From Nothopassalora personata (lineage: Eukaryota > Ascomycota > Dothideomycetes > Mycosphaerellales > Mycosphaerellaceae): a stretch of DNA of 64,000 nt. The position numbers and the translations under genes are program-made. Location: assembly GCA_033816765.1 (NCBI GenBank), contig CM066291.1:1674001-1738000 (forward strand), given 5' to 3'. The notes below the pieces were generated by a model that did not search any database, was not told where the DNA came from, and saw only the letters and a list, made by a program, of their open reading frames with translations. Of this stretch, positions 9,515-21,299 are shown piece by piece. The stretch's first letter is position 1; each line of letters begins with the position of its first letter.

Positions 9515-12500
9515 CGTCACTTGCGAGGCGCAGTCGAGACTCGTAAGGGCTTTCGCGAGGCTACGTTTCTCCTAGATAACTGTACGGATCTTAGCCTAGT
9601 GTCGTATAAGTATGTACTCCGACATTAAATGCAACCTATTAATAGGGTAAGGCTGCCGAAGTTAGAGTCGTATACGTATAAACTAGGGTATTGCTACGGC
9701 GCCTTTACGGTTCGGCTACGACTCGCTAATGACGCGGGAGTAGAGCGCGTAAGTGACGCTACCTACTACGCGGTACCTATGGGTAGGCTATTAGTGATTT
9801 TAGGTAGACCCTAGCGGCATCGTAATCGGATAGTGAAGGCCGATAAGGATAACTAGTGGTACTACGGTGTAGAGACGCCTACGATTTAGTAGCGTAACGC
9901 ACCCGAGTTCCTTAAGGATCTCGAGAGCTTAAAGTAGGTTTATACGATAAGTGTTCGGGCTATTGCTATAGCAGTACCCGAAGGAGAGGGGCCCTCGTAG
10001 CCTAAAGAATTTGTAGACTTCCGAGATGTATACGCACCTAATAAGTAGGCGAAGCGTAAGATGCCTAACGGGGTTAAGCATACAATTAATCTCGTTAAAG
10101 GAAAGAAACCCCCTTTCAAGCCGCTATACTACTAGTCCTTAACTAAGTTAGAGGCCTTAAAGGAGTACCTTACGTAAGTAATAGAGAAGGGGTAGATTAG
10201 GCGATCCGTAAGCGAGGCGGGTACGCCTATCCTATTCGTACTAAAGAAGAACGGTACTCTTAGGCTCTATATAGATTATAGAGGCCTAAATAAGATTATA
10301 GTAAAGAACCGATACCCCCTACCCCTAATTAGCGAGACGCTAGATAGGCTATTAGGTTCTAGGTTCTTTACTACAATCGATTTGAAGGACGCCTACTATC
10401 GTATCCCTATTAAGCGAGGCGATAAGTGGAAGACTACGTTTCGCACGCAATACGGACACTACGAGTACCTAGTAATGCCGTTTGGGTTAACTAACGCACC
10501 GGCAACCTTTTAAGGGTATATTAACAAGGCGCTAACCGGCTTAGTTAATGACATTTGCGTAGTCTACCTAGATAATATCCTCATCTATAGCGAGACGCGT
10601 AAGGCACACGTACGAGCCGTACGCGCGGTACTAGAGAGGCTACGAAAGTTTGCCCTGTTCGCAAACCCTAAGAAGTGTCACTTCTTCTAGGAGAGTGTAG
10701 AGTTCCTTAGGTTTGTCGTAAGCGCCGTAGGCGTGTCGATAGATAGGAGTAGGGTAGCCGCTATCGAGGAATGGCCTATACCTACGACCTTTTATAAGGT
10801 ACAGTCCTTCCTTAGGTTTTGTAACTTCTACCGGCGTTTTATAGAAGGATACTTAAGGGTCTACAAGCCCCTAACGGACCTGCTAAAGGGATCTAAGGAC
10901 GGTAAGAAGCACGGCCCTCTTACGTGGACCTTAAGCAAAGAGCAGGCGTTTCGATAGCTTAAGGCCGGATTCTTAGGTGCACTAATACTTAGGCACTTCG
11001 ATCCTACGCTACGCACGCGAGTCGAGACGGATGCCTTAGGTTTCGCGATCGTAGGTATTATATCCTAATTATTTAGTGCTAAGTAGCATCCTATCGCGTT
11101 CTATTTACGTAAGATGATACTAGCTAAGTGCAACTACGAGACGCACGATTAGGAGCTACTTATAGTAGTTAAGGCTTTTAAGCATTAGAGGCCATACTTA
11201 GAGGGCGCTACGTATGCGGTGCGAGTGCTAGTCAACTACGCTAACCTATAGGGCTTTATAATAGTAAAGTAGCTAAATAGGCGGCAAGCTCGATAGGCTA
11301 CGTTCCTATAGTCTTTTAATTTTGTAGTAGAGCATCGGCCGGGTAAGACTAACCTAGCCGACGCGCCTTCGAGACGTAGTAACTACCTAGCCATAACGTA
11401 ACAAACTTCGAACTTGCTACCTACCTTACAAAGTAAGATATCTTTCTAGAAGGAGTCTCTAGAAGGTACAAGTGAGCCGACGGTAAAGCGCGTACTTACT
11501 ACCTACGAGGCAATATAGGGCGATATAGGCGCGGCGATAGTAGTACGGAGAGGTGACCTTCCCTATTAAGACAAGCCGTCTTTACTAGTAGTAGTATGCG
11601 CTACAGTAATATAGGGTTAAGCTTATAGCTCGACGGGTGAGTTAATCCTACTCTTAATAAAGATCGCGTAGTAGTAAGACGACTAGTGTATCGTATACTT
11701 AGCGCAGGCGCTAAGCGCGAGGGACGCTAAGGGATAGCATGTAAAGGATGGCCTTATGTACTACGGAGACGCGATCGTAGTACCTAGGGATTACGCAATT
11801 AGGTCGTATCTAATTCGCATGTACTACGACGACGTCCTCGCGGGTTACTTTAGAAGGACTAAGACTAAAGAGCTATTACGACGTAATTATTAGTAGGACT
11901 CACTTAGTACGGACGTGAAACAATACGTCCAAGCCTATAGAACCTACTAGGGTTCGAAGGCGAGGCGCTATCGACCCTACGGCGAGCTACAACCGCTTCC
12001 TAGACCGGAGCGACCGTAGTAGGAAATTACTATGGATTTCATTACGGACCTACCTCTAAGTACGCGAGCCGGTTGCGTGTATAATGCGATCCTAGTGATA
12101 GTCGATCGCTACTTTAAAATAAGCTTATACATCCCGACGACGAAGACTTGCACAGCCGTAGAGCTTACGAGGCTCCTACGAGACGAAGTCGTGCGACACT
12201 ATAGTGTCCCGTTAGGCATAGTAAGCGACCGAGGTCCGGTCTTCACTAGTTAGTTTTAGAGTAACTTCTACTTCGAGGCGCGTGTAAAGCGTAAGCTATC
12301 CACGGCCTTTTACCCTTAGACTAACGGCTAAACTAAGAGGGTAAACTAAACCCTCGAACAATACCTTCGTTATTACTATAGTGACAATTAAACTAAGTAG
12401 GCTGAGTGGCTTGCAGTTGCTAAATTCGTAGCTAATAACAGCATCTACCTAATACTACGGATGAGTCCGTTCGAAATAGCGTACGGTTAGCGACCTAAGA

Positions 12501-13083
12501 TTGCCCCTATACTAACTAGATCTCGAGACGAGACCTAGGGGGGGAAGTACTAGTAGCGGTAATAGCTACGAGTCGCATGCGAAAACTACGCGCTATACTC
12601 GAGGAGCGATAGAAGGCTATAGTAGAAAGCTAGGCTCGCTACTACAATAAGACCTACTAAGCTAAGACCTACCGCGTAGGTAACTTAGTCCTATTATTAA
12701 CGAAGAACCTTAAGTTAGCAGTACTAAAGAAGAAGATAGGTCCGAAGTTCATCGGCCTATACCGCATTACGGACGCTGTCGGTTCGTAGGCGTACCGCCT
12801 AGCGCTACTAGCCGACTTTAGGCTCTATAACGTCTTCTATGTCTCTCTCCTCGAGCCGTATATCGGTAGCGATAAGGATGGACCCGTACCCCCTCTAGCT
12901 AATAAGGACGGAGAGTATAAGGTAGAGGCAGTACTAGATAGGCGTAAGCGTAAGGGCAAGCTACAGTATCTAGTCTAGTAGAAGGACTAGCTAGAGGAGT
13001 ACAATAGCTAGGAACCGGCGGAGGACCTCGCGAATGCGGATCGTATAGTAGCCGACTATAAGGCGTTAAGGAGAAGCAAATGA
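9500..13083 (+). pseudogene. pol: A1 pol: protease, RT, RNase H, integrase, chromodomain
   Basis: Domains in order: protease (LLDNCTDLSLVS at about 9567-9600, VILGRP at 9790-9815); RT (about 10080-10870) with YLDN in place of YLDD at 10565-10576; RNase H (about 10960-11390, ending HRPGKTNLADAPSRR); integrase (zinc region about 11780-11960, MDFITDLPLS at 12032, SDRGPVF near 12230, then QTNGQTKRVN near 12320, where the catalytic Glu is Lys); chromodomain (EYKVEAVLDRRKRKGKLQYL at about 12910-13050). The frame ends at TGA 13081-13083. The frame breaks are TAG or single-base RIP changes. The chromodomain would steer integration to marked chromatin. Confidence 0.9.
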
Positions 13084-13114
13084 GACTAGTACTAGAGCAC
13101 AAATAAAACTTTTC

Positions 13115-14155
13115 TTAACTATAAACAAAATAAAAGCTAAAGAGTAGCGCGCCTACTAGGGGCTACGTAGAGTAGTAGTAGGCGAGGAGCCCGCGAGCAG
13201 CGTGTGAGGCGAGCGCCTTAGTTGTCATTACGTAGTGACTTAGGTAAGAATGCCTAGTCGGCGGCGGTAGTGTCGATGTTCTACGCCTATAGGAACTAGG
13301 ACTACGGTTAGTAGGGTACACGTAGGCGAGGAACATACGACTCACGGCGCGGCCGAGTTCGAATAGCCCATTAAGGGCGCGGTTCTACTCCTACTAGAGC
13401 GCGAGGGCTTTAGCGGCGGGGGCGGCGGCAGTAGTAGCGGCGGCGGCGGAGGCACGCATACGGGTCTCCCCGGCACGCTTATGCTTATAGGCATTAAACT
13501 GCCTAATAGCCTATAGGAAGGGTTAGCCGAAGCATAGGGGACGTACTAGAGCCCTCCCCCGCGAGTAGTAGTCGACTCGCACGAGCGAAGTAGCGACTTA
13601 CCTCCTTAATGTCGTTACCTAGCTAGGCACATAGGCGGATCTACTCTACCAGCTCCTACTGCTAGAGATCTATAGGCGCCTAGCCCATTATAGCCGTAAG
13701 GAAGTCGCGCTAGGACCGCGCGGCGCGTAGGCGGCTTACTAGCGAGGCGATAGCGTAGCTAGTGTTAGGCACGTAGCTATGTTTACTACGCCTATAGCGG
13801 CTACACTTCTTTAGGAGCTCGCCGGTAGTGACACTATTATAGTTATCGGCCTCGTCTAGTAAGTGGTTAGCATACGAATCGTAGGCGACACGCGTAGAGA
13901 CTTACCCCTAACGAAGTACGGGAGGTACCGTATATACATATTAATTCTCTACGAGAGCTTAGTAGCTAGCGAGGGCGTTAGTAGCTGCGAGGGTGATGCT
14001 AGTCGCTTGCGACCACTAGGCGTTCTAGAGGCGTCGCGTACTAGAGCCGCCTAGCGGCGCTCGTCTTCTACGGCGCTAGTAGTGCTATCGCTACTAGTAC
14101 TACTAGAGGAGGCGGAGCGGTTAGAGAATAGCGGCGAGGAGGGCACGGCAGACAT
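13115..14155 (-). pseudogene. Antisense spliced accessory gene of A1 (three exons)
   Basis: On the strand opposite pol, an ATG at 14153-14155 opens exon 1 (14155-13906, 250 nt). Intron 1 (13905-13856, 50 nt) has donor GTAAGT, branch TGCTAAC and acceptor CTAG. Exon 2 (13855-13602) is 254 nt. Intron 2 (13601-13511, 91 nt) has GTAAGT, GGCTAAC and CTATAG. Exon 3 runs from 13510 to an in-frame TAA at 13117-13115. The product would be 299 aa: a Ser-rich N-terminus, a core with NSVTTGELLKK and RLRAAR, an Ala-rich stretch, then NRALNGLFELGRAVS. Nearly every break in the spliced frame is TAG. The homologous gene in C2 has introns at the same positions. It ends about 31 bp from the pol stop, so the two genes converge. 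The function is unknown and I recognise no domain. Confidence 0.8.
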
Positions 14156-14459
14156 AATAATAATAATAATAATGCTAGTGAGGCGCTTACGATAATGGTG
14201 CGGTGCGGGTGCGTAGTAGTGGTGTAGCGAAGGTAATAAGCTAGGGAGCGTACTAAGAAAGGGCTAGGTTAGGCTAGAGTTTTATGCCCCTAAATAGCTA
14301 CGTCGGTATAGTAACTAAGCCTTACTTACCTACACCTACATAACGACACGCACGTAACCCGCATGTAGGCCGTATAGCAACTATAGTTCTAGAAGTACAT
14401 AGGAGCCTCTACGTAGCAACTAGCGAGCTAAGGATAGCTCGCACGGGAGGGGAGGCAAT

Positions 14460-14656
14460 TGTAAGGGGCAGCCTAGTGGCTAACCCCTACATGTAGCCTT
14501 ACATATAACATGCGGTCGCGACCGGCTACTAAGCCGCACGTGACACGTATGAGTACACCTTGCGACGCGCGATACGTCTTAAATAAAAGGTAAGAATTAG
14601 TTCATCTACGACTAGCAGGTCGTGGGCGTGCTATACATTGCGACATCCCCTTAATA
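14460..14656 (+). repeat. 3' LTR of A1
   Basis: 197 bp, tgtaaggggcagcc to ccccttaata, partner of 7962-8158. The interval 14156-14459 between the antisense ATG and this LTR has no ORF; it holds a short TAA/ATA run (14156-14173) and presumably the antisense promoter. Confidence 0.93.
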
Positions 14657-16571
14657 AATAACGATACTTACGAGAAAAGACGTCACTTAGAAATAGGGAA
14701 AGGAACAGATTAAAGTATTTAAGAAACTTAAGGAATAATGCGCTTTAGCCCCTACGCTTCGACTATTCGATAGTAGTAAGGAAGTCTACATCGAGACCGA
14801 TACGTCTAATATAGCAATAGGCGCGTGTCTAATATAGACACACGATAGGTAGAGACACCTAGTAGCCTATTACTCCCGGAAAATGACTATAGCGGAATAG
14901 AACTACGACATCTATAATAAAGAGCTTCTAGCTATTATTGCTACTATACAACATTAGAGAGTATATATCGAGGGCCTACCGAAGTTAACAATTCTTTCTA
15001 ACTATAAGAATCTTACGTACTTTACGACGACGAAAGAACTTACCCGAAGGCAAGCCCGCTAGTCGGAGCTACTAGGGCAATACAAGTTCGAAATTAAATA
15101 TACTCTAAGAAGAGAGAACGGCCGCGCCGACGCGCTAAGTCGAAGAAGCGACTATATAGAAGGAAAAGAACTAGTATAACACAAAATATTGAAGACGAAC
15201 CCCGACGGAAGTCTTAGTGCTAACATAAGAGAATTTAATAACATCGTACGGATATTAGACGATAGGGACGAACAATTCCCTATATCGTAAGGAAAATACT
15301 AAGTACCTAAGGATCGAGAAGAAGAATGTATACGACAACATTACGACGGACTAACTTATAGACACCCTAGAACTTTAAAGACAGTAGACCTAATATAACG
15401 TAGTTTCTCATTTCCATAGATGAGACTTAAGGTGTTACGCTACATTAAACAATACGTACACTATTAACAAAACAAGGCTGTAAGATATGCGAAATACGGT
15501 TACCTACAGTTTAGCACACTACCGACGAAACCATAGGACGAAGTCATAATAGACTTTATTACGAAACTCCCACCGTTAAAGGATTAAGTTACGAAACAAC
15601 CATACGACATGATACTAGTTATAGTTAATAGACTTACGAAGTACGTACACTTCATTCCTACATTAGAGACATACAATGTAGAGCAGCTCGGATACCTCGT
15701 ACTAGATAGACTTATCCGATACCACGGATTCCCCTAAGCGTTTATAACGGATAGAGATAAGCTATTTACATCAAATTACTAGAAGACCCTTATAGGAACG
15801 ATCGGAATTAAACATAAGCTATTAACAGTATATCATCCGGAGACAGACGGACAAACCGAAAGGATGAATTAAACGCTAGAACAATATCTACGATACTACA
15901 TCAATTATGTACAAGATAACTAGGTTTCATTACTGCCAATAGCGTAGATTGTACTAAACAATCACAAATTAGAGATAACTTCAACGACGCTATTCTATAC
16001 GAACTTTAGTAAAGATCCTAACCTATTTAGAATACCTAGATCTCACCTACAAGCCGAAAGAGCAATCGTGACGACGGATACTCTTAAGGAAGTGTATAAA
16101 GAAACACGTAAGGCGATCGAAGATGCATAATAAAAACTGTCTCGATAACGGTAGGACACGAGAAAAATAGCACCTCTACTAAAAGAGGGGGATAAGGTCT
16201 ATCTCCTTATAAAAAACTTAAGAATAAGAAGATAGACTAAGAAACTAGATCACGTTAAGGTCGGACCATTTTTAATCGATAAAGTCGTAGGACTAGTTAA
16301 CTATCGACTACGACTACCACTAGACGCAAAAATCCACCTAGTCTTCTATATCTCTAAGTTAGAACCCGTAGACGCCGAAACACCCTACTAAGAGAACTTC
16401 CACTTCGAACCGGAAGTAGAAAACGAATTCGAAGTCGAAAGAATCCTAGATAAGAAAGGTTAGCAATACCTTATTAAGTAGAAAGGATACGACGATTCGG
16501 AAAATACCTAGGAACTAAAGGTAAACCTTACGAATTGCCGCTAGCTACTAAAAGATTTCCACTACCGCTAA
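14657..16571 (+). pseudogene. pol: B1 pol, second part: RNase H, integrase, chromodomain
   Basis: This continues the RT/RNase H frame cut by A1. RNase H spans about 14740-15180. Integrase follows: zinc region about 15310-15480, IDFITKLPPLKD about 15545, TDRDKLFTSN about 15750, then HPETDGQTERMNQTLEQYLR about 15835-15895. The D,D,E residues are all readable. A chromodomain (EVERILDKKGQQYLI, KGYDDSENT) lies at about 16430-16560. Stops are mostly TAG at Gln or Trp positions. It is less damaged than A1 integrase, whose catalytic Glu is lost. Confidence 0.88.
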
Positions 16572-16716
16572 GTAGCGGAAGCGCGCCGTTAATAGGTTCC
16601 GCTACTACACCATTAAGAAAACCCTAGAACCCATTATCGGCGAAACTATCTATAGCGCTCCGAGTTAGAGGACTTAGAGCAAGACCGGAATTAGGTATAG
16701 GTTCGAGTAGTAAGCC

Positions 16717-17166
16717 CTACGCTACTAGCTCCCGATCCGCCGCTTCCTCCTCCTCGATCTCTCGCTCCTCGAGAGCACGACCCTCCTCTACCTTACGGTT
16801 AATAGCATCTAGTTGCTTCCGAAGACGTATCTCCTTCGTATGCGCCTCTATTATTTTCGCTAAGGCTTCCGAAAGAGCCTCCTTCGTACGATCGAGATCG
16901 GCTAACAACTTCTTTCGCTAATCCCCGAGCTTTTTCCACTCCACCTCGGTTACCTTCGCATCGCACCGCGCTACGTTACTAAGATAGTAATAAGAACACT
17001 TTCCGGACGAGATATGCATACGGCACACTAGGTTGTTCTTTAGACACCGAGAATAAGGCTTTATAACTTCTTCTCCGAGGCGATAGACGCGGTTTACGCG
17101 GTTCTTTCGTTTTCGAGTGGATAACGCGTCCGAGGATAAGATAAGAGTAGGAAGAAGAGAAGACAT
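16717..17166 (-). pseudogene. Antisense Cys-rich/coiled-coil accessory ORF of B1
   Basis: ATG at 17164-17166 on the minus strand, convergent with pol. It is a basic N-terminus (TRKRKNRVNRVYR), a Cys-rich block (CLKNNLVCRMHISSGKCSYY, then ARCDAKVTEVEWKKLGD) and a coiled coil (LADLDRTKEALSEALAKII, then RKQLDAINRKVEEGR). One TAG at 16915-16917 splits it in two otherwise open halves. Similarity to the tail of the B2 product suggests the frame once read on past TAG 16717 to about 16600. B2 (+, 35665-36228) and F carry the same protein type. The Cys spacing suggests zinc binding, but this is not a canonical Zn2Cys6 motif. Confidence 0.75.
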
Positions 17167-17242
17167 CCTTACCTATAGACGAAGTAGGAAACGTTAAGGT
17201 TATAACTAGTCTCGGGACGAGACTAGGCCGGAAGGGGGATGG

Positions 17243-17615
17243 TGTTACGGTCTAAGTGCGATAGACCTAAGGCTCCCCCGTACTAGCACGTAACGATATT
17301 AGATCCGTGTCTCGTAACATAGATCCCCTATATAGAGGATCTATTGCTCCCTCGATAGACTATAGACCCTTTAGATCTGTAGGATCTGTAGATAGACACT
17401 ACGGATCTAGATAACGTATTGCTTTGTATTTAGGAACGCTAGAAACCCTTATGGTTCTAATACGTTCAACTTATGTTACTATCTCACTAATTGGTATATA
17501 ACTCTTATTCCTATCATTTATCTTCGCTTAGCTTACTTTAGCCTCTCTAAAGAATACCGCCACGTGACTTGACTTATCTCTCTTTTAAGACTAGCCCTAG
17601 AACGAGACAATAACA
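17243..17615 (+). repeat. 3' LTR of B1
   Basis: 373 bp, tgttacggtctaag to gacaataaca, preceded by the polypurine tract gaagggggatgg. Partner of 3778-4152. Confidence 0.9.
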
Positions 17616-19986
17616 ACTAGAGAGCCCGATTTTCTTAACGTCCTTATATAGCTTAGTAGTAGGGACTGTACCCTTTAGAGTAAAGTATAGTTAAATACAC
17701 TCTAACATACTAGGCCTAACTATCTTTACGGAAGACCTCCTTATTATATTTAGGTTTATCTTTATAGGTAACTACTTATCTAGTACAAACCTTAGGGTCC
17801 TTTCCCATAAGGCGTCGTACTATAGCGAGCTTCTCCTAAAGAGCGGGGGTGTTAGTAACGCGACCGAAGAGGGTAGCCTCGAACTAGCGACTATATCAAA
17901 ACTAATCTTAGGCGTTCACATTAGGAAACGTTATCTAGAGGATCTAATTAATCTAGTAGATAATACCCTCTTCCTTTATAACCGGGCTATTACTAGCTAA
18001 ACTATATTGTCGGACGTAGTTATTAATCCTTATAGTCTTAGTATTCTATATACGCTTCCTTTATGCGAAGGGGGCGTTTACGGGACTAATAGGCATATCC
18101 TTAAGTAGTCCTTTACTAGCATCGTTCCCAAGTTTATTTACTTAGGCATTATTTCCCCTTCCTAGGGTTACCCCGGATTTAGCTAATAATTAAGTTTCGC
18201 TTATTTAAGCACTAACTTCGTTAATTATTTCAACCTCCTACTAATTAATCTTAGCTTACCGGATCTCCTATTCTAATTAAAGGCGAACTTTCTTAGTAGC
18301 CTTAGCTTAGGCTCGTAGATCCTAGGCTAAGGACCGGGTCCTCGGGTGCGGATTCTTTAGAATGCCTACGGGTGCCTTCCCTTTCACTTTATTAGACTAC
18401 ATAGGATAGGTAGATACCTAGTTAAGCTCGCCTAAGTCGATTGCCTACTCCGCTTTACTTTCTCCGAATAAGACCTAATATGTCCTAGTAGCCTTCTCCG
18501 TTTAGCTAGATCGTACGTCCTAAGGGCTATACTCTATTAAATGCCTAAAGTTAGGAGGGGGCTTAGAATAATTAGGAGGCGTGACCTTTATTATCCTAGT
18601 GTAGTCCCTACCTATCTATTACTTACGTAGTACGGGAATCTTATACTAGTTATTAAACTCAATCGGCCTATAATGTTCTTTAAGTAGAGGGAGTATATAG
18701 AGCAGTTTCGGTTTACTATAGTCCCTCCGAAAGTTAAATTTAGTAGGACGCGGATCGCCTTCTTTTCCTAGATACTACTAGTTATTCGGGGCGAGGTGTA
18801 CGTAGCCCCGAGATACTAAGGACCTTACCGCCCTATAATTACTAGCCTAGTACTTCGAACTACTATAGTTATAGTAATAACTATCTATCGCTTTAGACTA
18901 TTCGCGATTCTACGATAGGGGACGCTACATTACGTAAACCTACAGTTCAGTATCTAGGTTATACCTCTCCGGTTATATAGAGCGTTAATTCTCGCTCGGG
19001 TAGAAGGTACCCGCGTCCGCGACGCGACCGCGCTAGTATATACGTATACTTATTTTAGCTACCTTCTAGATTAGGTTATTATTAATAATAGTCCTAGAGG
19101 TAGCCTTCTTAAGCGTGTTAATCTTAGGTTTAAGGCGCGGCATTTACTTTACGACTAAGCGGTATAGCTAAGGTAAAGTAAGAGGGAAATCTATATATAT
19201 AGCTTTTTATCCCTCCTTACTATCTACGATGCTAGCAGCTTTATCGAGGATCCTCTAAAAGTCCCTAAACTTCTTAGGTTACTTTAGGTAAAGCCCGTAA
19301 GCCTTATAGACCGCTTTTGCGACTCCCTCTAGTAATTCCTAAAGGAGGAGGCGACTCCGGGAGCTATTATCTAAATCCTTAGGTTTAATTAGGTCACTTC
19401 AGGATATAAATAGGCGGATGAATTCCTTTATATCTTGTTCTTTAGGCCTCTTACCTTACTACGCCCTAATAATCTCCTTAAGATATTCCCGACTCCCTAA
19501 CATTAAGTAGGCGTTAAACCTTAAGAACTCTAATAAGAACGCCCCCCTAAAACGTGCCTTATTAGTAAACTACCTAGGTAGTCTTATAACTACGCGCCGG
19601 ATAGTAGTTTTGTAATTGCGCTTAAACCTGCCCTAGAAATAATCCTTCTTAATAGATGCCCGAGGCGGATACTAGTCTATTAGGTCGCTAAACCGCTCCT
19701 AGAACTTAGTAGTATTAGTGCTATTAAAGAACGGATTCTTAGCACCTCCTAGAGGTAGAAAGCGAGGGCTAGCGTTTTCTATTACTACTACTAATCGTCT
19801 AAAGAGGGCAGTTATAGTATCTATTCTAATTGTGCTGTTCGTTCCTACACCTATACCCAATTTAGCGGCGCTAGTTCCGCTTCTCCCTTCTTTACTAGAT
19901 TTAGGTGTTTCTCCTTCCTCCAATTCCTCTATCCCCTTATTAGGGATAGAATCCCTATAGACCCCTTCTATTTTCGTGGGGTTTAT
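17616..19986 (-). pseudogene. gag: D1 gag and protease start
   Basis: The minus-strand frame starts at ATA (19986-19984), where D2 keeps ATG. It reads the Ser/Gly-rich N-terminus EEGETPKSSKEGRSGTSAAK, a helical capsid-like middle, a zinc knuckle near 18835-18875 with C-x2-C partly changed to Tyr, then a protease region. Breaks are overwhelmingly TAG. Element D belongs to a different Gypsy clade from A, B and C (see the D2 pol entries). Confidence 0.7.
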
Positions 19987-20149
19987 AGGCTGTTCGTAGC
20001 CTCTACCTATATCGGTAAAGGTACTAAGTTTTTCTAGTGATGTAGCCGTATCTATTGTTACGTAGTGCTTACTTTAGAATGCGCTAATACTAGTTATTAT
20101 TACTTAATAGGACCTTATAACCGCGATTGTTACTAAATACCTTAGGCCT

Positions 20150-20285
20150 TAAGTGTTTTCGACCTTAGTCGACCTTAACCGTAAACCTTAACCTTAAGTA
20201 ATAACCTTAACCGTAAACCTTGACCTTAAGTAATAACCTTAACCGTAAACCTTAGACCTTAAACCGTGATTTTAACCTTATAAAC
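20150..20285. repeat. CCTTAA/CCTTGA-type minisatellite in D1
   Basis: Short head-to-tail units such as aaccttaaccgtaaacctt, upstream of the D1 gag start. The D2 copy (32390-32545) has more units. It resembles telomere repeats only superficially and is internal to element D. Confidence 0.75.
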
Positions 20286-20418
20286 TGGATACTAATACGC
20301 TACCGGGTGTACACTTAATACCCCCACTTATTAACTACTAAAATAATGTCTACTAACTACCCTATGTAGGCCTGTCCGAGTTGTGGTAGTATAGAGCGGC
20401 GCTTATGTAAGCAGGGGT

Positions 20419-20444
20419 ATTTGCCGGTCCCGGGACCGTGAAAT
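20419..20444. repeat. GC-rich palindrome, copy 1
   Basis: An imperfect copy of the palindrome with core GCCGGTCCCGGGACCG; the right arm reads tgaaat instead of gtaaat. Confidence 0.8.
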
Positions 20445-21224
20445 TAGGTTACGTAACGAGTAGCGTAGTAGCTAGATAAAGAAGAGGATTAGCGGACCTA
20501 AACCCCTATGCCCTCTACTTAAGAGGTATGAATTGAATTGTTGCCTTAATGATACCCTTACAATGCTCAACTGCGTAGTATATATCTTAACAGCTATACT
20601 AGTCCCGTTAGCTCACCTGAATGTCTAATCAAACCTAAATGAAATAGGGGCAAGTTGGACCTAAGGAACCCTCCCTCTAAACCTAAGGTTAACATAACTA
20701 AACCTAAGGTTAACATAACTAATTAGTCGTTAATATATCCTCCCCTATTACGAACCTATCCTTAGGTTCTAAAGTAGTAAGCCCGGGTATTATAGGTAGC
20801 TTAATTAGTCGCTATAAGCTAAGGTAGTCTTATAGTAGCATAGTAGCTCACCCTACTATTTAGCTTAACATATAAGATGTTAGGTAGTCCTAGGGCCTAC
20901 TAGCGACAGTTTATAAAGATCGAAAGGATCCTTCTAATAGAGACCGTAATAATGACGTTAATAACCGCGATTCGCATCCGTCGCACTATACTAACGTATG
21001 CTACGAAACTAGCGAGGGAATGGACAGCTATGTTAGTATTAATCGAGCGGGCTAGATAGTCGAATAACGTAAACGCCATTTATGAGACAAGTGAGCGTTA
21101 GTACTAGCAACCTAGTAAATCTAAAGACGAGTCCACCGCGTAGCTAGAAGGTGAGTTAAGGGAAGATAAGTAACCATAAGAAACAAGTAAGATCTAAGGA
21201 CTAGAAGCACCTGTACCCAAAGCA

Positions 21225-21290
21225 TTAGAACTAGAATTAGAACTAGAATTAGAACTAGAATTAGAACTAGAATCAGAACTAGAAACTAGG
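21225..21290 (+). repeat. 12-bp tandem repeat (agaactagaatt)
   Basis: About five units of tagaactagaat. They lie in the left part of element E, outside the coding-like region. Confidence 0.85.
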
Positions 21291-21299
21291 AGCCTATAG

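Larger units (their letters stand above)
7962..14656 (+). mobile_element. Gypsy chromovirus A1, full length, nested in B1 RT
   Basis: 6,695 bp with 197-bp LTRs at both ends and the target duplication aataa (7957-7961 and 14657-14661). Order: LTR, self-priming site, gag, protease, RT, RNase H, integrase, chromodomain, spliced antisense gene, LTR. It is almost identical to A2 (50997-57689) but has a different target duplication, so the two are independent insertions. All coding regions carry RIP-type TAG stops. Confidence 0.95.
3778..17615 (+). mobile_element. Gypsy chromovirus B1 (host of nested A1)
   Basis: Complete LTR retrotransposon flanked by the target duplication actag (3773-3777 and 17616-17620), inserted in D1. 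Without A1 and the solo LTR it is about 6.9 kb. Order: LTR 3778-4152, gag, protease, RT (cut by A1 at 7961), RNase H, integrase, chromodomain, antisense Cys-rich ORF, polypurine tract 17231-17242, LTR 17243-17615. RIP damage is moderate, and the integrase D,D,E residues remain readable. Confidence 0.92.
17616..20418 (-). mobile_element. Gypsy element D1, 5' part
   Basis: A minus-oriented retroelement fragment co-linear with D2 (29862-32680). It holds protease/gag on the minus strand and, at the right, a CCTTAA-type minisatellite. Homology to D2 continues to 20733, into what I treat as element E. I could not find LTRs; pol is missing because C3 or the window edge intervenes. Confidence 0.75.

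Noticed and set aside
20150..20285. Internal telomere repeat or chromosome-end fusion
   Set aside because: The units are not TTAGGG/CCCTAA but mixed CCTTAA/CCTTGA, and the array occurs at the same place in both D copies.
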